Source: Siphonodentalium dalli (taxonomy: Eukaryota > Mollusca > Scaphopoda > Gadilida > Siphonodentaliidae). Taken from it: DNA of 64,000 bases. The stretch spans positions 251,040,484-251,104,483 of the forward strand of contig CP136064.1 of the NCBI GenBank assembly GCA_032622095.1, given 5' to 3'. The notes under the pieces were generated by a model. The model searched no databases, had not been told where the DNA came from, and worked only from the letters and a program-made list of their open reading frames with translations. Shown piece by piece: positions 26,901 to 35,900 of this stretch. Position numbers and translations under genes: made by a program. Position 1 is the first letter of the stretch. Each line of letters starts with the position of its first letter.

Positions 26901-29900
26901 AATCGAAATGACATTTTTCCTTGATGGAGAGTGCTAACAAGATAGAGTTCTCCCTCTTGCTATGCTCCGAATACCCCTGAAGTTTCTGTTCTAAAAATGA
27001 TATTTTTAAAAATATAATATATATTTCCTTAAAGAAAGCCTGAACACTGAACTATATGGATATATGTCCTGCGTTGTAAACCATAGTAGAAAGGGGTTAA
27101 CTTTTTGGTTGCCTACCATTGGCTTGCTCGGAATCAGTCACGCATGCGCAGTCCCAATATAACTCACTTACAGATTGAATTCGTCAGTTTATTTTCAACT
27201 CAATCATAAGATTGGCGAGTTGCGGGGTTGGGAATGGCACCGCCATGGGAGGGCCCTATGATAGTTCAGTGTTCAGGCTTTCTTTAAGGAAATATATATT
27301 ATATTTTTAAAAATATCATATTTCCGCCAAAGGAAGCCTTTCACACTGAACTATATGGATTAGAATGCAAGCCCAGGAGGAGGCACGAGCAATAAAATTA
27401 ATAGCCAAATTTTTTAGGGAATGCACTCTTCTAAAACAGATTGTACCTAAATATGAACTCTTTAATGTATCTGTTATGATTAGTTACGTGAAATAACTCA
27501 TATAATTAGAGTGCCATATTGCTCAAACATGTACCTCCCCCCCTTGTTTTTGGAAGCAACATCCCAGGTGGTGCCATTCAATTCAGAATTGCGAGCGAAC
27601 CGAGCAATTCTCTTTTCTTCATCCGTCAGTTCTAAGAGCCCAGCCGATTTGAGATGCGAGGAGACTAACTCCCTCTCCGCCTTAGCGACATAACGACCTG
27701 CACTGGAGGAGGCCCACTCCGAAGATGGCAAGACAACCAACATTAAGAGTTAACTAACTGCTGTTCGCCAATGCAATTGGCAGAGAACCTGATGCCCAAT
27801 TTGTGGCGGCACAGGGATCAAATGGAGAGCCCATTAGCCTAAATGGGTTAGACAACTATAAGCGAGTCAAGCCATCGGATCAGAGGGAGCCCCCACCATC
27901 GCATGCTGCAGGTGGTCATGCCCAAGCTAATATCCTGGCCAAGCTGGAGGGTGGGGAGAGGTCATTTTTCTCCAATCCCTTCATGGAGGAGTGGCAGGCA
28001 AGGCCGCTTTTTGTCATTAAGACGAGCGTGGCCAGCGGGACGCGGCGCTTTACCTCATGGGTACGGCCCCTGCCCTACGCTTAAGCTGCCAGAGGCCCAT
28101 CTGCCGGTGTCGATTTGTAGGCATGCGATTTGGCAGCTTTAGCGCCCAGAACCGCTGGTGTTTGGTGGGGGACAAATGTCCTGGAGGTCCCAAGTACCCC
28201 GTCTTCTCCACCAGACGTTTCCCCACAAACTGATTGTACCGCCAAGGCGTAATCGGAGGAGCGTGAACTGGTCCTGCCCTTAGAACAGTTATCACACGTT
28301 CACATGTCTCTGAGGTACCTATGTATCACAATATACACATTGCGTATATATATATATAAAATGATATAATATATATATCCGGGGATATATATATTAAGTT
28401 TTCCTCATGAGACCATGTCAGAAGGCCCTACCAAAGCTGCGCCCATCAATCCAATGGTCGGAGCCAGATCACAGCTCCCTGTCATGATCCAACGTATCAC
28501 TAAATATAGATATATAACCCCACAGAGAACATGTCGCATGTCTCTGAGGTACCTATGTATCACAAGATATCATTGCAGAAACCAGGTGATACAAATCTTT
28601 CGCATATATAGATATATAAAATGATATAATAGATATATCATGGTGATATATAAGTCATCATGAGATCATGTCATAAGACCCTACCAAAGCTGCGCCCAAC
28701 AATCCAATGGTCGGAGCCAGAGCAGAGATCCCTGGCACAATCAAATGTATCATTAAAGATATATATATAGCCCCTCAGAGAACATGACTAACAGCCATGA
28801 GCATCGGGAGCGCATGGCCGAACACCGAAGGTGACCAGAGCATCCAATGAGAAAGCAAACCGCTACTCTCAGGTGCCAAATAATTATGTCGGTACGATTA
28901 TTAATTTTGGAGAAATTTCCCAACGATCACCATCCTTTGGAATGGAGATAGACAGCAAAATGTGCAATCACAAGTATTATGTTCAGCCTAAATCCACACA
29001 CATTACTATTATTAGGCCATCACGACCACTAGGCACCTGAGAGCAGTCCACATTCCCAGCGGAATACCCACCGCGATCCGATTCTAAGAAATGAAGGTGC
29101 GCCTTCTACAACCAAAATCAGTTCAAATGATGTACAATGTAGTCAGATGATAAACACAGGTAAATTTTCACGGTCACCATACGGAATATTCAGGTCTGAG
29201 CCTCTGCCCCCCCCCCCAAACATGCAGCAGAACGACCTAGATGTGTGATAGGTCGGTTAGTCTGAAGCATGCAGCAAACTAGGGGAAGACCCGCTCTAAA
29301 AATGGCTCCCCTAGGAAGGAAACGAATGAAATTATCATCCTCCTAGTAAAGGATACACATCCCTTTTATAATGTTGTTTTATTTTAATTTGAAGAGCCAA
29401 GATAGAGAGGAACTCCCCCTACCTAAGTGGTCCTGCTTAAGGCATGTTTAAGGAAGAGAGGACAAATCCAGCATAGACCGAAATGCGCAGAGTTGGCAGC
29501 ATGGTTTCAGGCCCTTACGATCGGGCATCTGGTGCCATGGGGATGGGATCCACTCGTACGGGGTGGTCCCCTGCCTGTGTCTTAGGAAAGGTCGGTAATG
29601 CTGGTCAATGAGCTTCCTAGAAAGCTTAGCTGGACAGCGCAAACATCTTTGCCTGTTTTATTGTCTATGTGCCAGATAATCAAATTGATATGGGCAATAG
29701 AAGTATGAAGAGCCATGCGGATGGACTCTTGTCGGAAAGGCTATTGGCAGTGGTCGTGGGACACATGACAATATAAATGCTTTCCATGTAAATATGCTTC
29801 ATTCGTGTGTGAAGTCTATTCGCCATATCAACTGTATAAAAGGTCGGGACACGTATATATTTGAAAATTCATTGAGACTCCAGCTAGTCCATCAATACCC

Positions 29901-32900
29901 TCAAAACACCTACCATGCCCTTTATGAACAATGCATGCTGTATTGGATGTACAGCCTGTTCTTGTACCTAGCTCACATTTGATATGGTTACTTGCCATAA
30001 ATAATGTCTCCCCCCACCTTCCTCGTCTTGGAATACCACTGCTATTATATCGTTATTCATTGGGGAACGTCATCCAGGCCACGGTCGCCAGTTATTGACA
30101 GTGGGCCAGTTAACTGGAGGGGTCAAGTAACCACGATTCTAAATACCTGTCAGGCTGGAATCATTCTCATAATTGAATCAAGAAGGGGAAAGTTTTTTAA
30201 TCCAAATTATCTTCAAATATATTTGTAGATAGTGAAACCATGATTAAACACCGTCAGAGTGACGATAAGCTTCTTTCCTTACTCTAGAGAATGCAAACCG
30301 GAGCACCCATGATTTGTAATTTTGTGTCCCAATTAGAGCCATATCCCGAATCGTAGCAACCCAACCCCCACCGCTTCTTTTCGGTAAACCTGAACAGAAA
30401 GGATAGAAATTATGTTTGTATTCCGGAAGGAGACACCATTTAGTTGAGAAACAACCCAGCAATTTTGAAAGGATGGGTTAATTTTGGATACAATTCAGAA
30501 TAATAACTAAAATCTGGAATTGAGACAATAGTGAAACTGTCATCACGACTAATTTTAGTGTTATGCTTGCAATCATTAAATGCTAGCAGTTCAAAATTCG
30601 ACAGTGAAGTTGAAGTACTGTACGAGAATCGAATCATGTACCGGGAACTCAACAGAATTATGACTCTTGTCAGATGTCAATCCCTGTCTGAAATTAATGA
30701 CACTAACGAATCTTAGTACCACGACAGTCGTTATTTTTCTGATATTGATAAACTGTAGTCAACTTCAAGCGTCGACAAACACATCTAGATCATAGGAGAC
30801 ATGTGTGACAGTATTGAAACAGAAAACACAAAGTATTTTGTGAAAGCATGTTGTTTTGATGAGTTCTAGTGACTCCAGTAGTGTTCTTTAACATGCACAC
30901 ACCTAGGTGTGTACATGGGTCAGCCATTAAGTTTTAATTGTCCACACCCGATCGCACAGCGTAGTGCACCCACGACAACATACCTGAACAAGTGTTGTAA
31001 TGGGGAAAGTCGGCATTTGCATTCAGATTTTATTCAGTAATGGGAATGGGACTTTTTAGCCTGACAAACTTGGTATCGGACCGAGTTCTGATTTCTGTCA
31101 GAATACCCTGACCAGGGTGCGATCCCCGGTCCGCTAGCACATGGCTGAGATTGTTACATTGAAGTTGATGCTCCGTTACGAGAATCAAACCATGAACAGA
31201 ATTATAACACTTGTCAAATATCAATCTCTGTCAATTTATTAAAGTAATAATGACACTACTGTTATTCTTAGGTACCTGTTTTTTACATTGATAAACCAAG
31301 ATGTAATCAACTTTAAGTTCAAATGTGAACAAAACATCTGGATCAGTTGTATTGAACCATAAAACAACAAAGTATTATGTGAAAGAATGTTGTTCATAAC
31401 ATTATGATAGATAGCGTCAGTAGCGATGGTAATTATTGCTAAATAAATGTCCACGCGTAAATAAATTCCTACGAAATTAGGAGACTTCCGGTCGCGAATC
31501 ACGTGGCATTTTTTATATCTGACAAATTCTATCATACCTTATAGGTGCTATAATAATTACATAGATGTATTGCTCACAATAATCTATGCGCCTCGTAAGG
31601 CCTTGAAATGGCGGCTGATTATGTCAAAATGTCGATTTTCATATTCGATCAATTTTAAGTCCGCCGCCTGTTCGAAAACACGGACAATTGTATGTTTGAA
31701 GCGAAACGGTCCGTGAATTCGAAACAATAATTCTAAAAACGAATGCGTAGGCGACCAGTAATTATTGTATCGATAAATTGAATTTGTTGTCTAGTTGTTA
31801 AACGACAAATTCGGAACAATACTCCCTTTAGACTTCCGTTCGGTTTCGTAGCAGAAAATAAACTGACGAATTCAATCTGTAAGTGAGTTATATTGGGACT
31901 GCGCATGCATGACTGATTCCGAGCAAGCCAATGGTAGGCGACCAAACAGTTAACCCCTTCTACTATGGTTTACAAACGCAGGACATATATCCATATAGTT
32001 CAGTGTGAAAGGCTTCCTTTGGCGGAAATATAGTCCGTAAAACTGTCCCAAACGGTTGTATGTTTTATACAAGATAAAATCAACATAAAATCAATAATAA
32101 TTTAATAGAAGTATTTCTGGACAGGTGTCTTCGATTCATATTTATTATCGTATACTCAGGAAACTATATAAAACTTGTTAGGAAGAGATAGACCACCTTT
32201 AACCCTTTACCCAACAAACCGGCCAAAACCGGCCAAATAAAGCTTCAACAGCCTAAAATATCTTCGGTCTGTCTCAATATAACCATACACATATGGATAT
32301 CATTGGAACCGGCTCCTTGACCACATTGTGATAGTTACAGTTATGCCCTGTGCCAATGCATTCTCTTATATATGCGAGTCGACCATAGGTCGCCTCGCAT
32401 ATATAAGAGAATGCATTGGCCTAAAAAAAATCTTTTTTTAACACTTTTTACCATTTTTTCTTACATTCTTTAACAATTTTATAATTTTTAATGTGTTAAG
32501 CCAATGCATTCTCTTATATATGCGAGGCGACCTATGGTCGACTCGCATATATAAGAGAATGCATTGGCACAGGGCCCTTGTTGGGTAAAGGATTAAACAG
32601 CTTGATTTGACACCTCAAGCATCAGTATTATAGAGGTAACATTTAGTATCAGAGATTTAGAGGTAACATTTATTAAAATGTCTTGGATGGCGCAATAGCA
32701 GTGATTATTGGAAATAGAAATATGCTGAGAGAACTTGTAGGTAACAACAGTATGTTAATTTGTAAAACTTATTGTTCAAATATGTTAACCCTTCAATGAC
32801 TGGAGGTTCCTGAAATTTTGTGAAAACCCTGTACGAATACATTCTCTTATACATGTGAGTCTCCTATAGGAAGCCTTGCCTATATTAGAGAATACATTGG

Positions 32901-35900
32901 CCTAACAATATTTACCTAGTCGTTGTAAGCCAGTGCATTCTCTTTTATAGGTGAGGCTCCCTATGGGAGACTCGCAAATATAAGAGAATGCACTGGCATA
33001 TGATTTTTAATGCTGCACCAGCACAGCTCCCATCATGAAAGGGTTAGTATGTATAACTTATTGTTCAAATCTGTAAATCTGAGAGTAACGGTTTGTTTTA
33101 TTCCTTAAATATTCTTGAATATGAAAATAATTGTTTTAATTTATTATAGTATTTACAACTATGGCTTTTCAGGTACTAGTGTTGAAGTTGAAGAATTCGG
33201 ACTGCCACCAAATATAGAAGTTCATATGGCGAACCTCTCCCAGCTGTACCTCCGACCAGACCAGGATATTATACTTCCTGCTGGTGTGTATCTAATATAT
33301 GTCTAATAATTAGGCCACTAAGGGTTCCCTGGTTCAAAGCTGCAAATAGTGTGACTGTCATTCGCCGAATGTGGTCCCAGATGGTGAATTTAGTCACAGT
33401 GGCTAGCATCGCCAAATTCACACTCTGGGGACCTCATTCTGCTTAGGCCTCAACTGCTATGGGAGACCTAGGATCAGATTGATGTTTCCCAGTTGAGTTG
33501 AAGTTGGTGATGTCGGTTGGTATGCTTTATGTCCACCCATTAGTCACCTTGATTATGTATTTTATCTTCTGCAAATTAAGGGTATATAAACTCAAGACAA
33601 GGGAAAGAGTAACTAAAAACAATGTTAATTTGAGACTATAGATACTTCCCAAATGCAGAATGCGTTCCCCAGAGGGTGAATTGGGTTATGCTTGATAGCG
33701 GCACTAAATTCACCCTGCAAATGACAGACACACTATTTGCAGGCTTTTCCTGGTTGCTCAATCAGAAGGGCACATAGTCCATCAGGCCATCATAATGCAT
33801 CCAGCGATGACGAAATTGGTTCAATTCTTAATAGCTATAGACTTGTGAACCACACACGGGCAGGGTCCACACAGACAAACAAATTTAATCAGCCAATTTT
33901 TGGCTATTTGTTAACCCTTTCATTACAGCAGCTATGCTGATTAAGCATTAGAGATACTTTGCCAGTGCATTATCTCCTATATGTGAGTCTCCCACAGGGA
34001 GCCTGGCATATGTAAGATAATTCACTGGCACAGGGTTTTCACAAAAATTCAGGAACCTCATGTCATGGAAGGGTTAAAATCTTTGGTCTAATTGAAAAAC
34101 CAAATTCATTGAGGAAACTGAAACTAAAAACATTAATAAATTTAATTTTGAAATGAGAAAAATAACACTGAGATAGGCAAATTTTTAATATGATCAATCA
34201 ATTAAAGTTTATTGTCTAATAAAATCATAGTTTGTCTTATAAACCAACATAAATATGCAAGGATTTGGTTATTGATTGGCACGATGTTATAGTGCAGTAA
34301 AGTATCAAGCTCACCTTACAGAATCCGATTTCTCTATTCAGATATTCACTTTCAGTTAACTCTTAACCCTTTACCCAACAGAAGGGCCCTGTGCCAATGC
34401 ATTCTCTTATATATGCGAGTCGACCATAGGTCGCCTCGCATATATAAGAGAATGCATTGGCTTAACACATTAAAAATTATAAAATTGTTAAAGAATGTAA
34501 GAAAAAATGGTAAAAAGTGTTAAAAAAAGATTTTTTTTAGGCCAATGCATTCTCTTATATATGCGAGGCGACCTATGGTCGACTCGCATATATAAGAGAA
34601 TGCATTGGCACAGGGCATAACTGTAACCATCACAATGTGGTCAATGAGCCGGTTCCAATGATATCCATATTTGTATGGTTTTATTGAGACAGACCGAAGA
34701 TATTTTAGGCTGTTGAAGCTTTATTTGGCCGGTTTTGGCCGGTTTGTTGGGTAAAGGGTTAAAGTAGTTATTTTTCAAATATTAAACCGTCATTCTTATG
34801 TATTAATGAAATGCAAGATGTAAATATTTACAGTGAATCGTAGATCAGACGATGCTATCTATGGAGTGGTATGGTGGATTTCTTTGAGATTTTCTGCGAT
34901 GTTAGTTGAATGTTACATTCCCACAGTTGGCATAGCACCTGAGTACTAACTTATCAGTTTCACCCACCGAACAAGTCCACAGCATGTCTTTAATATTTAC
35001 TGAATGTACTCTCCCATTCAATTATAAATGTACTAGTATACATTGGAATGGTCTATTATTCATTCAATAAATATAATCAGACAGCAGACAGACACACAGA
35101 TAATGCAAGTCCACAAGGATTTCTGTTCATTGGTGGGAAATATTCATTTAAGAAGTTGATAATTATTGTTGAATTTATCGTCTCAACATTTCTTAAGGTA
35201 ACTACTCCTAAATGAGTGTTCAACCCTTTCATGACTAGAACTTCATGAAATTTAGCAAAAACCCTGTGCCACTGCATTCTCTTAGAGCCTCGCATATATA
35301 AGAGAATGTATTGGCCTAACACTTTTGATCCTGATATTGTAAGCAAGTTCATTCTCTTATATATGCGAGGCTCCCTATGGAAGACTCAGAAAATGCACTG
35401 GCACAGTATCTTTAATGCTGCACCAGCGCAGCTCCCGTCATGAAAATAATCAGAGGGATAATAATATGTCTTGTTTCATTCTGTGATGTAGATGAGGAAG
35501 ATGAAGAGAATATTGATGAAGCCGAGCTTCGAATTGATATCGAAGAAGATATTTCAAACAGTGCGGCTACAGACAGCAGGAGCGAAGGGGGTGAAAACCA
35601 GCAGCAATGTCTTCCAGATCCTAGTAAGTCGTCGAAGAAAGTTTGAGCTGATTTATAAGTGTGTGAAGGATAATGTCAATATTCTGAGATAATTTAAAAA
35701 AAAAGCTTATTTCAGTTATTTAAGGATGGTCTTTCTCTTCCTATAACAAGTTTATATAGTTTCCTGGGTATAAAATAATAAATATGAATCGAAGACCCCT
35801 CCCTGGAAACGCATCTATCAATAAATATTGATTTTATTTCAAGTGCTCTAGTATAATATACCTACTATCAATTTGTGAGAGTTTACAGCTCGCGTTCATT

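Larger units (their letters stand above)
27318..32031. mobile_element. 4.7 kb transposon with perfect 43 bp terminal inverted repeats
   Basis: ATATTTCCGCCAAAGGAAGC...CTGAACTATATGGAT at 27318-27360 is perfectly inverted at 31989-32031. The interior holds short open frames of unknown identity, a duplicated block of about 240 bp (28307-28790) and a pair of diverged direct repeats (30590-30870 and 31150-31410). I do not recognise a transposase, so the superfamily is open; it could be non-autonomous or decayed. Confidence 0.8.

Noticed and set aside
31080-31150. tRNA-like stretch (GGTGCGATCCCCGGTCCGC)
   Set aside because: It resembles a T-arm only loosely. I could not form acceptor, D and anticodon arms on either strand.
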